Shown piece after piece: positions 50,640 to 62,275 of a stretch of 64,000 nt of DNA (its first letter is position 1; every line of letters starts with the position of its first letter). Under the pieces are notes generated by a model, which ran no database searches, had not been told where the DNA came from, and saw nothing but the letters and a program-made list of their open reading frames with translations. The position numbers were made by a program, and so were the translations under genes. The DNA lies in the NCBI GenBank assembly GCA_028583405.1, contig CM053251.1, forward strand, positions 11,419,495 to 11,483,494, read 5' to 3'. This DNA is from Pogonophryne albipinna (Eukaryota > Chordata > Actinopteri > Perciformes > Artedidraconidae).

Positions 50640-50981
50640 CTGCCTCCAACTCACTTCATTTTCTGACAGGAGGGACTGTTCTCGCTTGACTGAACACGAC
50701 ATTTTGGATGGCAGGTGTGATGGGTCCGGGTGACAAAGCTCATGATCCGGTCAGTCCGGTGTGTCGGATGTCTTTCACCGGGTTGCTGCAGCACGTTGGA
50801 TGGATGAGAAATTGCGTGGCTGTGATTGGCCAGGCACTCGGCTCCCAGCGGGTGAATAGGCTCCCATACTTGTCATTACTGTTGCTCCGCTTCACAAGCC
50901 CATGAACACCACTGGGCTCAGTGTCCGCCTCTCCTCGGACTTGGAATTCATATAACATTATCCAAAGCGGCGGATCGCACC
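50640..50981 (+). promoter_or_regulatory. crhr2: Putative crhr2 promoter and 5' UTR
   Basis: The 340 bp before the start codon are visibly richer in G+C than the flanks and include an inverted CCAAT box (GATTGGCC near 50824-50831). No clear TATA box is positioned. The start codon context, GCACCATGG, is a good Kozak match. The transcription start cannot be placed. Confidence 0.4.
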
Positions 50982-51102
50982 ATGGATGCTACTATTATTC
51001 AGATAATATTCGGGGAGCTAGGGGACCTTAATTGTAGTTTAGTAGATGCTCTCCAAGACACTTTTTTGGGGAACGCTTCATTATCCTTGCTGAGCACTGA
51101 TG
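50982..51102 (+). CDS. crhr2: crhr2 coding exon 1 (N-terminus, pseudo-signal-peptide region)
   Basis: Forty codons plus one base, starting MDATIIQIIFGELGDLNCSL and followed by a GTAAGA donor. The start resembles the N-terminus of CRF2(a)-type corticotropin-releasing factor receptors, which begin MDA and share an NCSL motif. In mammals this stretch is an uncleaved pseudo-signal peptide, and the hydrophobic TIIQIIF segment here would fit. The receptor is a class B1 G-protein-coupled receptor of the plasma membrane that binds urocortins and CRH and usually raises cAMP. N17 and N31 lie in NCS and NAS glycosylation sequons. The exon joins exon 2 in phase 1. Assignment rests mostly on exon 2. Confidence 0.8.
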
Positions 51103-51209
51103 GTAAGATGGAATTTCTTCCCGTTTTCTTGTCAATTATTCAGAGGTCTTGGATACCGGAAAGTATTTAAGCTTCCGCGTTTTTTATTCTACTTTATTTC
51201 CACCCTAAG

Positions 51210-51329
51210 GTTTTTTTTGCAATGCCACAACCGATGAGATTGGAACATGCTGGCCGCGGAGCAGCACCGGGAGGATTGTGGAGAGACCATGCCCTGAGTA
51301 CATCAACGGGGTGAAGTACAACACAACCA
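51210..51329 (+). CDS. crhr2: crhr2 coding exon 2 (hormone-binding extracellular domain)
   Basis: This 120-bp exon lies between a CTAAG acceptor and a GTAAGA donor, both phase 1. It reads [18 protein letters not shown] and then [16 protein letters not shown]. The CWPRS, RPCPEY and GVKYNTT motifs are characteristic of CRH receptors; ERPCPEY followed by NGVKYNTT favours type 2 over type 1, which has RPCPAFFYGVRYNTT. The three cysteines belong to the disulfide-bonded extracellular domain that captures peptide hormones. The final split codon begins with A, as expected for the Arg that follows NTT in this family. Intron 1 is only 107 bp. No later exon (for example one encoding YRECLENG) was found before 64000, so intron 2 exceeds 12.6 kb and holds a LINE, a microsatellite and a P-like element. 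Confidence 0.9.
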
Positions 51330-51881
51330 GTAAGACATTAATCCGTGATGGCAAAAGTTATTTATATGGATAAAACATTTTTTTTTTTTTGCACGTACAT
51401 GATATTGCATTAAAAATCCTCCCATATGTGCTGGATTTAAAAGTAAAATCAAAAAATGCAATGTCTGCTCCTATAAGCAAACACACTCAGCAAACAAACT
51501 ATGTGTGTTATGCATTGTATGATGTTGCATGTGAAATTTGGTCGAGAGCAGCAATAATGATCATTACACCTTGAGTCACTGCAACAGCTGCATCACATGA
51601 GCATGTGTGCTGTTTGCTTAGGAAATCTAAAAGCCCTTGAAAATCATTCAAATGTGACGTGATTACATTTATAATTCTCTAATTTGATCGTTTCATCAGA
51701 TTGTGTACCATGCCAAACTTGCTCTTGTGATCATTCTATAGCAGTTTGCAGTTGAGTTTGAGAACATTTATATTTTCAAAATACTGTGAAAAATAAATGT
51801 TCAGTATTTTTCAATAAACTGACACAGAAGAGAGAATTAAATTAAATTAAACCTTCGCAGGCTGTTATGGAAGACAGATCG

Positions 51882-52046
51882 AGTTGACCAGAATGCATTG
51901 CAATCTGCTCATATAGGATTGTCGGCTATTGGCAGCTTCATTTTCTGGCCACTTAATCTTCCACAGAGTTCACAAGGTCCTTGGTGGACACATATGTTTT
52001 TCTGAATCCAGCACATGAACATTTTAGAAGCTTAATTTATGGCATT
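51882..52046. promoter_or_regulatory. Duplicated non-coding segment, copy B
   Basis: Colinear with copy A (50117-50253), with two 21-bp identical blocks and one 13-bp block, separated by diverged spacers. It lies in crhr2 intron 2, about 550 bp after exon 2. It could be a duplicated enhancer or two copies of an old dispersed repeat. Confidence 0.45.
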
Positions 52047-52194
52047 GAAACTTCCCCATGACCACACCTGTCACCATCGAGCCATCAGCCTATTTGTTGT
52101 GATTGTGACCAGATGGAAATCCAATGGTGTGTTCAAATGAATGTGTAGTTTCTGGTTTGAAGTCAGCACACAGCTGATGTCAGCTTCACCTCCA

Positions 52195-54660
52195 CATTAT
52201 TTTTATTTTTTTATTTATCCTTTATATATCCAGGAATGTCCCATTGAGATACAAGATCTCTTCTTCCAGGGAGTCCTGACCAACACGGCACACAACAAGT
52301 TTCAACATAAAACAAGGGCATTAAACAAAAAAACATACAATTCAAATATAAATACAGAAGGCCATTTGTGCAGTGGCAAGAAGCATAATCACATCAGCAA
52401 TAGCATCAGGTAAAACAGTTACATGTTTCATGAAGGGCTAATCGTAGCATACCTTTAAAAGCATTTACAGTAGGAAGTGCCTCTAGACAAAGTTTTACTT
52501 GCAGCGTATTCCATAAAAAGGGAGCATAGTGGGAGAATGCAGCTTTACCAAGCTCTGACTGCATCAAAGGAACATTTAAAAGCATCCCATTTGCTGCTCG
52601 TCTGGTATTAAAAAAGCAAGTATAAAAGGACAGAAGTCTGGAGATATATAAGGGCAGCTTACCTAGCAATGACTTAAGGATAAAAATCAACATGTGTGAT
52701 TGTCTTCTTTGGTACAGAGAGGACCATCCTAAGGACTGATACAAAGTGCAATGGTGGGTGCGAGAGCCTGCACCCGTTACAAAACGTATAGCAGTATGGT
52801 ACGCAGAATCCAGCTTTTTAAGCAGGGAGGAAGGAGCATGCATATAGATCACATCGCCATAGTCTAATACAGACAGAAAGGAACTCTGCACAATTCTCTT
52901 CCTGGCTTCAGACGGGAAACATTTCTTTAAACGGAAGAAAAAGCCCAGTTTAGGTCTAAGTTTTCTCAGTAGGTTCCCAATATGAACATCAAAGGCCATC
53001 TTTTCATCAATCCATATGCCCAGATATTTGTAGGATGCTACTTTGTCAAGGCATGTCCCTTCCAGTGTCAGAATCGGAGGGACAGCTGTATTAGCTCGAG
53101 AGCGAGAGAAGGTCATGTACTTGGTCTTTTTTGCATTAAGTACCAGTCTTAGCCTTAGCAAGGAGTGTTGCAGTGTATTAAAAGCATCCTGTAGAAGCTC
53201 TATGGCCTGAGTTAAAGAGGAAGCCACTGTGTAAACAACTGTATCATCGGCGTATAAATGAAACCGTGCTGGGTTTATCCCATTTCCTAATTCATTTATA
53301 AAGATGGAGAATAAGACAGGGGCCAAAATAGAACCTTGTGGAACACCTTTGTTTACAGTAAGAGCAGCTGAGGTATAATCTTCTACTGAGACACACAGAG
53401 TTCTTTCAGATAGATAGTTTTTAAACCAGCTCAAAGCCATTTTGCCAAGACCTATGCAGCCAAGCCTCTGCAGTAGCAATGCATGATCCACAGAATCAAA
53501 AGCTTTAGACAGATCAACAAACAATGCTGCACAGTGTTTTTTCTTGTCTAGTGCTTCAATTATGTCATTTGAGACTAGCATAGCCGCTGAAGTAGTACTA
53601 TGGCCTGATCTGAAGCCTGACTGAGACTCGTTAAGAATATTATGGTCAGTTAGAAACTTTTTCAGTTGTTCGTTTACAAGAGATTCAAAGACTTTGGCCA
53701 TTACAGACAGTCTGGAAATAGGGCGATAATTATTTAGGTCAGAGGGGTCTCCGCCCTTTAACAAGGGGAGAACCAACTAGTCCAGTTATGGAGAAGATTG
53801 GAGAGTATATTTGTGGCTTCGCTTGAGGCAGCGGGCAGGCGGTAGCATCCGACCACTATAATGTCTGAACCACTTGGGAGCGATAGTTTAATTACAGAGA
53901 GTTCAAAGCATTTTGGTTTTGTTAGGGATTCGATGCAGGTGCAGTCTAAATGGTTTTTAACATAAATCGCAACCCCGCCCCCTTTTCCCACACGGTCTGT
54001 TCTAAAGACATTGTAATCTTTTATATTTATCATATCATTTGTAATCGACTTTTTGAGCCACGTCTCAGAAAGGACAATGATATCAGAGTCAGTCGAATCG
54101 GCCCATATTCTGATGGAGTCCATCTTATTAATCATGCTGCGAACATTAAGGTGAAAAAGACGTAATCCGTCTTTCGTTCTAAACTCCTCTGGCGTTTGCA
54201 GCTGAGACAGTTCTGGGCCTGGATTCGGTTTCACTTTACCCGACATCAGGAGTAGGATAATTAGAAGCCAGGTCCTCCTCGCTGGGCTGGTCGGCTTGCC
54301 GTCGCAAGTGCGCACTGCATAGGGGGAAAGTCTCCCATTTCCCTGGGCCCATAGACAGCGTAGTCCTCGCGGCAGAACCCCGGGTAGATGAGACGTCCAT
54401 GAGAGAAGGTCCTCCGCGAGCAGCGGGGTTGTCATCATGGCAAAAACTCTTACTGAATCCGGGGAAGCCATGGTGCCTGGGGTAGGCCACACATCAAGCG
54501 CAGGTGTGTCTTGTGGGTGATCAGCGTCGGGAGCGACACCGGCCCCGGAGATCCCCAGCACCAGGTAGCCGACCAGGTAGAATAGCAGGGGAGGTAGCCA
54601 CATCACGTGGTCTTGACACCAAGTTGCAGCCAAAGTCACTGGAACTATATACAAAGACCA
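52195..54660 (-). mobile_element. CR1/Rex1-like LINE with internal deletion
   Basis: On the minus strand it starts near 54660 with an N-terminal region, endonuclease N-half and then reverse transcriptase, and ends near 52195 in a tail containing GGGACATTCCTGGATATATA. RT motifs (FVDLSKAFDSVDH, GVPQGSILAPVLF, YADD) place it in the Jockey-type superfamily; CR1, Rex1 or L2 relatives are all possible. The middle (endonuclease C-half to RT start) is missing at about 53760-53790. It is inserted antisense in crhr2 intron 2. Confidence 0.8.
52406..54654 (-). pseudogene. LINE ORF: endonuclease N-half joined out of frame to reverse transcriptase
   Basis: The upstream ORF (53758-54654, 298 codons) has a hydrophobic segment (WLLIILLLMSG), then KVKPNPGP, a form of the NPGP motif seen in 2A-like sequences of non-LTR elements, then endonuclease motifs LFHLNVRSM, VLSETWL and GGGVAIYVK. 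It stops at 53758, before the catalytic His/Asp region. The downstream ORF (52406-53776, 456 codons) begins at PLLKGGDPSDLNNYRPIS and is a complete RT plus C-terminal domain with the YADD catalytic box. The two overlap by 19 bp in different frames. An intact element would have roughly 700-900 bp more between them (inferred from family layout). The upstream ORF also shows a membrane-like N-terminus. Confidence 0.8.
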
Positions 54661-55033
54661 TTTTGAATTTTAAACAATAAGCTTAAGAGAGGTTTTATTA
54701 TCAGCTGGCTCGAAAGACTGAGCAATTCTAAACCCAGTCTGTTTCAGCCAACAGTTTCACCAAGTGCTGAGAACATATCACAACTCTCCATGTCACCAGC
54801 AGTGTCACGTTATGTAACTTGTGTATTAATCATGAGAGTGATGAACTGAATTGACACATTCAGATAATTAAATTGCAGCTTTAATTTCAGTAAATAACAT
54901 CCAAAAATATCAAAGCAAAAAGGGTGCAGGTGACAGTTTGAGAGTGCATGTCCGAGGCTATAGTTCTCATTTAACAAGCTTGTTATCACTTTAATAAGCT
55001 CATGTGCCCGTTGCTATAAACTACTTATCCCCA

Positions 55034-55201
<168 letters not shown>

Positions 55202-58200
55202 CCTGTTGTATGCCTAGTCACCTCTTACTGCATTGATTCCCCCTTTGCTCTGCTGCTGTTTCTACATATTGTTTGGCGTGTCTGGTGGTTAATTTCCCTT
55301 GGTGTGAAACGTGCAGCCATTTGCCATGACATCATGTGCCAACACCTGCTCTGATGTATACCTTCATTAGTTGACCCCCCCCCCCCGAGGATCGATGTGA
55401 ATTAATATGTTTTACAGGCTGAGGATATATTGTGGCAAATTTGCAGTTGTTAAAAATGTTGGTCAAATGTATCTCACCATCAAACAATGGGCCTGTCAAA
55501 TGCAACATAATGGCATTTTTGTTTGCTGGAGGTGATGACATAATTAGCTCCTGCTATTTGAAATGGATTTGATCAAAGAGTATAAGAATGAAAGAAAAAA
55601 CGAGCTCTTTTATGGAAATGAAGTCACATTGTTGCACAGATTGCAGCTCTGAGGTGGAATGATGCAGGTGACAGATGTTTTTGTTCCTTTGTGTCAGGCC
55701 CACGAGTAAAGTAATTATTATTATTAAAAGTGTCAACTTACTTTTACCACATTTGGACTGTGAACTGAGAACACATTTTATTTTGCTTGTCCATTAGAGC
55801 TCTCAATGTCATTGCGTTTTCCATGGACCACTATGGAAGTGGTTTCAGACAGGGAACAAAGTGATTTCACAGTTTGTCCACTTTGCAGACAATCAAACAT
55901 AATTGAAAGTATTGTACAGCTCGTTTCACACACTGACAGCAGTGTTGGGACTTTCAGCTGTCCAACTGTAGCGGAAGATTATAGACTTTTGCTACATGTT
56001 TTTCTGTGTCAGAGCCACTGAGGCAGGCTTGATCGGTTTAGCTGTGTGGGATCGATTGTCTTATATTAAAAACACAGGAATCTCACAGGAATTTTAAGAA
56101 GCTGTTGAGAATTTAGTCCATGGAGCTGTTTAATGAACATTTTATCGAGCGAGCATTAGAGTCTCTATAGATTATGGCAGCGATGCATACAGGTCTTTAT
56201 GGGAGTTTGATGGGATCGCAGTGTTTGAAACATTGTATGCCTTCCTTACTGCATGTGTTGTGCTAATGTGTCTTAGGCACTTACAGTAGTGGAAGGGAGG
56301 TGTAAAGAGGAGTCTGAGTTATGTATTCACCTAGTTCAAAACAGATGGCCATACATCCTGCAAACAGCTGTATGGAATAACCACACATCATTTAATTCCA
56401 TATTTCGGATCAAAGTGGACCTTTAAACATTATTCTCCACTATTGTTAGGCACAGTTTGCGCTGTTCTGGGCTGTATTGTATTCTGCGTTAATGGAGCTT
56501 AAAGGTTGGAGAAACTTACGACTGTAAGGGCGACCAGTTTGTTAATCACATTGAACTGAAAGATATGAAAAAGAAAACCGCAATCTTTGAATCGTATTGC
56601 ATACAATTATTTCAAGTTACAATGTGTTATTTATTATCAATTTAGATCATCTTTTCATTTAATTCCCTTATATCTCAATATGTAAGTTTTATATGTTCAT
56701 TTAAACATGATATGAATGAATAGATAGACTTTCAAGTTCATATTTAACCATCTCCTGAGCAAAAACGAGCATATTTGATTAAAGTCCCCAGCTAGAATTG
56801 TCCATGTTATATTTCAAGGACATCCAGTCTGCTATCTTCACTGTATTAGTGTGAATGTATAAGTGGGATAGTATTAGCGTTTACAAAACTCTTTCATGCT
56901 AAATTCATACTTAAGTCACAGTATGCTGCATGGTTTTACAACAAAGTGACATGGGCGCTGAGACAATGGAAGCCAGTGTTTTGATTCTGCTGTGTCACAT
57001 TAGCAGCACAATTTTCAGCCACTGACACAATAAAATGAATAAATCTCCAAATAGGTCAGACCAAAAATAGAAGTGTGGCCTGAAATCACATGGGCAGGTG
57101 TTAATAGAGGGTTGCAATTAAACAGAGAGTCTAAAATCAGAAACATAATCTGATGTAAAGCAATAGCACGCTGTTTTGCGGGAAAAGAAAGCATGAGTGG
57201 TTTGTGTGGACAGAGTCTAATTTTGGCCACATAGAGTATCTGACCAAAGGGACTAACAATAGACTCTTTTCCATTTCTTGGAGTGTCTCACAACTAAACA
57301 TTTAATGGGCCTGCATATTTGAAAGGCATGACCCAGGGTGTACTATGTTATATTCTAAGAAAAGCCCCTACTGTATGCGTTGTACTCCCAGTTGTTGAAC
57401 ACTGGAGAATATAAATGCTATCTTGTGTGTAACCTTGTAGATTTTCCGTAGCACATGAAAATGAATGACTGAGGTAGTCTAATGTCAGCAAAAGGTTCCA
57501 ATTCTCTTACAAAAGCCGTACATTTCACAGACTTAACAGGCCCCTTCAGGTAAGGGGCTGTAAATCCGTGTCCACTTCTTCAAGCATATATAAATATTAA
57601 TATCAGTGCAGAGTGGCTTAAGAGGTTTATGCATTTTTAAAGCTTTTTTTGGCGCATTTATTCAGTTCTCTGGTTTACATGAAATGCACATCACCACAGT
57701 CTAGGTTGAGTTGTTTGAGTTAAGGTCATTCGCTGTCTTTGCTTTGTCACTTCTATGTGATGTGTTTTCCATCAAGCCTCAGGCAAGACAAGATGTTCAC
57801 AGCAGCAAAGATGAACAATATCAACAGCAACGTGTCAGTTTTTCTAATGCAAGCCATATCTTGGTGACCCATGTGCTTTTTCTGTTCAGATTATTCGATG
57901 AATCACGCTTCTCCCTGTGTTTCTCCAGCCATTGTCACAGAGGAGACAACCTGTCAGCACACAGTGTACCTTTCTAGTCAACAGCTTTAAGTCAGAATCG
58001 CTGTTTCTACAATAGAACTTTATTGATTCTCTTATCAGGATTAATAAAGTCCAGGACATATCAGCGCCGTGGCTGGTATCAGGTTCAGAGTGAGGAGCAG
58101 AGCTGCTGCAGCGTGGTTTGTCTCGGATGCAGCTCGATGCATTTCTTTTAAAATAGAGGTGAGTCGGTGCAACATTACCTCATCTTTCGGAGGCTAACAT

Positions 58201-58961
58201 AATACTGAAATTGAGCAGTGACTACAAAAAGACCGGCGTCATGAACAAACAAGAAAATTGCAGCTTTTTCAAAGTTCTCCGTGATGATTTGTGCATTTTT
58301 GTTGATTTCTGTCATTATGTGCGAGTGAGATCAAAAAACCTATAGATTGTATTTTCCAAAGAAGTTGTACAAGTTGCAGTTATTTAGATTCTCCATTTCA
58401 AAGATTAATCTCCTCACAAAATGTGAGTCGCTGACATTTGAGAACAGACCTGCAAGCTTTTTTGGTTCTTTGGAGGACAGAGAAACATTTTCCTTTGTGC
58501 ACTTAATCATGCAGAGAGCACCTCTGGCTGCTACAATTTGTGCTACTTTTCCTCTCCCTGTGATTGCACCAGAATCATCTTAAAGTACTTCCCCTGCTGT
58601 GAATGTACACCTCTTTGAAACCTTTGATCCACTTCTCCATGGCTGGACTGTGTAAGAAGTTAGTCAGTCAGCAAATTCGGGTCAGCATGTGTGGAGCAAA
58701 CAATTGACCAGCCATTACCCACAGAGTTCCTATAGGGGCCCAATCAGCAACAAGCACCACACACAGACATTTCATTTTATATATACCATATTTGATGATA
58801 TAAATGTAGCCTTGGGAGGTCTGTATGTGATATTTATGTATCCACAGGAAGGATACAACAGAGCGTGATTTAGATGATAATGGTTCTTATTGCAGTGACC
58901 TGCTATAAAAGGCTTGGATAAAGTGCTTACAAAATGTGACAACATTCGCTTTAGCTGTTTA
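55202..58961. other. crhr2 intron 2 sequence, no exon recognised
   Basis: No coding exon with CRH-receptor similarity and no complete transposon was recognised. A poly-C run occupies 55375-55386. ORFs are at most 88 codons and motif-free. Confidence 0.5.
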
Positions 58962-59890
58962 ATGTGGTGCAGAGCCATAGAGAGATAAGAGTTACGACAC
59001 TCCCATAGACCTCCGTTGTAAAAAATGGCGGCGCCTACTTCCGGGGTATGGACATCGAAATAGTTCAAAATATTGTCATTTGGGCGTTGGACCTCATTCA
59101 CTTACATTACGGCGCGTCGATTAGTCCCAGAGGTAAGTTGCTGAAATATCGAACTCTTTTGAATTGTCAACTGTCTATATTGTATCAGAGGCCCTTTATG
59201 ATGCTTATACTGGTCTTCATTTGTATATGCACAGCGTAATTATCTATATTTTATCTTGGTTGTTACAACCAATTTTGCTAGCATTGCCTGCTAGTTAGCT
59301 AGCGCGACTTCGTCAGCTTTGAAGGTAAGATTTCAGTAATGAATCGCTAGCAGCTTATATATCAATGATGCTGGGTAACTAACAAGCAGGATTTAGATTG
59401 ATTATGTGTTTTTATTGTTATTTTGGTTTTTATCTGCTGAACCTGACCGTGTCAGTCATCCTTAGTCGGCTTTTTCTGTATGATATGACTTAACTGCTAG
59501 CACTAGTAGAAATGAGGTGGCGTTTGTGATAAATATTTCATTTAATATTTAATTGAATTTTGGGATATACTAACATTTCATTATGTGACATGTTGACTGT
59601 ACTTAGTTTTTTTTTTGGTACTGTTCCGTGTTAACTCATCTGTACTGTACAACTAGCCTAGCGCTACTTTTTAATGCTTGATGGCATGCTAGGATAGATT
59701 CCTTTGTATTGTAATAACACACTAGTTTAATGATTGTTCATCAAAGGTATTATTCAGTATTAAAAAAATAATAGCCCACTGAACAGGCTACTCTACAGCA
59801 GTGAATGAAGGATGAGCCTAAAACATGGTCATGCATCCAACATGTTTATTTTTAACAAAATAAACACTTAAAAATAATTAGCACTTTTTT

Positions 59891-61553
59891 TTATTCAGCC
59901 TTATATGTCAGCCATGGTTGTTGCTTCTGCTGCTGCTGCTGCTGGAGGAGGGTGCTGCTGCTGGAGGAGGGTGCTGCTGCTGCTGAAGGAGGAGGGTGCT
60001 GCTGAATGAGGGTGCTGCTGCTGAAGGAGGCTGGTGCTGGACCGGGAATGGAGATGCCAAGTACATCGATGGCAACGAGTAAGGTGTTTGGCAGTGGCCT
60101 AGATGTTATGACCTTCGGTGCAGAGGTCTGTTGGGTCTTCTTTGCCTTCTTACTCTGACTCTTGCTGCCAAGATACCCTTTATGTTTATCCTTCCTCTCA
60201 GCCCTGATGCACTTTGATGCAATCCTTAACCTCAGCCTGATGTATGTTGAGAGGATTTTTTTCTTCAGGTCATGTCATGAGGGAAGGTTGCTGTCCAGCA
60301 ACATGGCTTCTTGTTCCAGCTGTGACACTGCATTTGAGGACTCCATGAGGGAATCGCTCGTCCTCACACGGAACAGCTGCTCCACGTTCTGAACAAGGGT
60401 GAAAACCTCATCAGATGGACGGTAATCTGGCTCTAATTTGGTTTGTGTTGAAGATTTTTTTTTTCTAATGCCGAATTAATCCTTTTCCGGTTTACCAGAG
60501 CCCTCTCTGCTCTCTTTCTTAGTAATCTCTCGCTTCTCAGTTGCCTCATTAGATCCTCCACGTGAGCCCGGTCACAACTGGCCCTTGGCAGTCTGGTCTC
60601 TGGAGCACCTGACCCTGGCAAACTGGTCTCTTCATAGCTGACCCCTGACTGACTGGCTCCTGGCACACTGATCTCTGGTAAGGTGGCCTCTTGATTGTCG
60701 GCCCCTGACATACTGGCCCCTGGCAGTCTGCTGACATCTGTCTCACTCTCTCTGTCTGTTATGTCCCTTTCATTCCCTTGGAACTCCACCTCAATATCTC
60801 CCTGAATCTCTGTAACAATAACAAGGCAATCTTGCTGTTATATGTGTATGCTGCCTTTACATGTGCACCTATTGTCATTTAAGGGTACACTACACTCCTA
60901 TAGTGACATTCATCTAAGTTCGTCTATTGGCAATGTTAAAGTATGAAGAAATCTGTAGATTATCTACATGTGGTATATGAGTCTTCAGAGAATCCCTGAA
61001 CCCTGGTAGTTTTGAAGCTGTATAATCTGAAGGTTGCATTAGGAGTGTAGTCTATCCTTGAATTATATAACATGGGAAACATTGTTAGCTTCATATATCA
61101 TACCAATGTTTGATGTGCCATAATAGGTGTGGTCATCATTCCTGACATTAACAGCTGGAGGCAAACTCCTTGACGTGGATTTCCTGTTGGAACAGCATCT
61201 GGCCTCAACCTCAAATTTCCTCCTGATTTGTTGCCAATATATTGGTCGTCTTCAAAGTGTACCTGTAGGTAGGTAGGTTTGATCAGTTTCCACTGCACAC
61301 TTCAAATGTCATTGAAGAGTCATAATTCTCTACACTTGGAAATATGATGCCCTTTAAAATGTTAACAAGTCACCTCTGTGAACATTACTTACATGACGTG
61401 TTTTCTGCTGTTGTTGTCCTCTGTCAGACACAGGTTTTGTCTGTTGACCATTGCCATCCATCTCTTCCTTGGCTCTACGTCCTTAGGGAAGCCATACATC
61501 CGGAACCCCTTCTCGGATCGATTAGAGCATCCAAATGCTGCACATCCAACCAT
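59891..61553 (-). pseudogene. THAP-domain/coiled-coil gene inside the P-like element
   Basis: Exon 1 (about 61393-61553) starts MVGCAAFGCSNRSEKGF and contains YGFPKDVEPRKRW, the N-half of a THAP zinc finger with the first two cysteines (C4, C9); it ends at a GTAAGT donor. Exon 2 (about 61104-61262), after a CCTACCTACAG acceptor, gives VHFEDDQYIG and then LRLRPDAVPT, the C-half with the zinc-ligand His and the AVP signature. The Cys expected two residues before it is not visible. Exon 3 (59891-60809) gives Pro/Gly/Ser repeats, a Leu/Arg coiled coil (HVEDLMRQLRSERLLRKRAE), a basic region, and a Gln-rich end with AATAAA just after. Defects: exon phases do not join cleanly, a frameshift in a ten-A run (60455-60464), and an in-frame TGA at 60275-60277. 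THAP domains bind DNA; here it would have bound the transposon ends. Confidence 0.7.
59925..60045. repeat. GCT/GGAGGAGGGTGCTGCTGCT repeat
   Basis: Imperfect units of GGAGGAGGGTGCTGCTGCT and a pure GCT run (59934-59943 area). On the minus strand they encode the Ser- and Gln-rich C-terminus of the THAP gene. Confidence 0.85.
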
Positions 61554-61796
61554 GGTATGACAACTGATCTATTAAAATGCAATATAAACGAAAGTGCCAT
61601 AATATTTGTTGTCGTTGTGCAAACATTTTAACATGAATATTGCTATGTCCTCTGTTCAGTCTGCTCCCAACTGTATTCTCTCCCCTTATTCACCACTGTT
61701 CCTATTCTTGCTCTGCTTTTTAGGGCCCAGGAAACGGATGAAGAGGATGTCTCTTCAGTCAGGCTCCTGGATGCCTTAGAGTTCTGTATTGCTTTT

Positions 61797-62275
61797 TTGT
61801 AAATAGTTGCTTACCCTAACCCTTTTTTGTAAATAATATTTCTTTTTTATAAATAGTTGATTGTTTGTAAATATTTGTAAAATGCCCCCCCCCCCACAAT
61901 TGTTGTTCACACAATTATGCTTCTGTTTTTCACTTTTTGGTGTCCATTGTTCAGCCACTGTTTGGTAAGCAACAATTTGTTTTGGCCAAAATGTGTTATT
62001 CACACTCCTGACTCCAGTTTGATGTGCTGCACTCTCCTCTGAGTGGTCCTGATTTCAGGCAGAGGTCATGGCTTGGAAGGTTTTATATCCTGTAGTGTCT
62101 CAACAGAACCTAATATGAATTGCTTTTTTCAGTTTCTCTTTTTTTTTTTTTATTGTCTCGTCGCTGGATCACCTCCCCCTGGCAAAGTGGCCTCGTCATT
62201 GACAAACCTGTTTTTGTTGCTCTGTTGAACCATGGTTCAACAGGAGCTTCTGTAAATAGTTTTGTAAATAGTTTG
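61797..62275. repeat. Dispersed TGTAAATA motifs and a 22-bp palindrome
   Basis: Variants of TGTAAATAGTT occur near 61798, 61826, 61849, 61867, 62251 and 62263. A perfect palindrome centred on ACCATGGT occupies 62222-62243. Both lie upstream of the THAP gene and could be protein-binding sites, but that is inference. Confidence 0.5.

Noticed and set aside
50982..51329. Assignment as crhr1 instead of crhr2
   Set aside because: The exon 2 motif ERPCPEY...NGVKYNTT and the MDA...NCSL start fit type 2 better; type 1 has RPCPAFFYGVRYNTT. A protein search should confirm.
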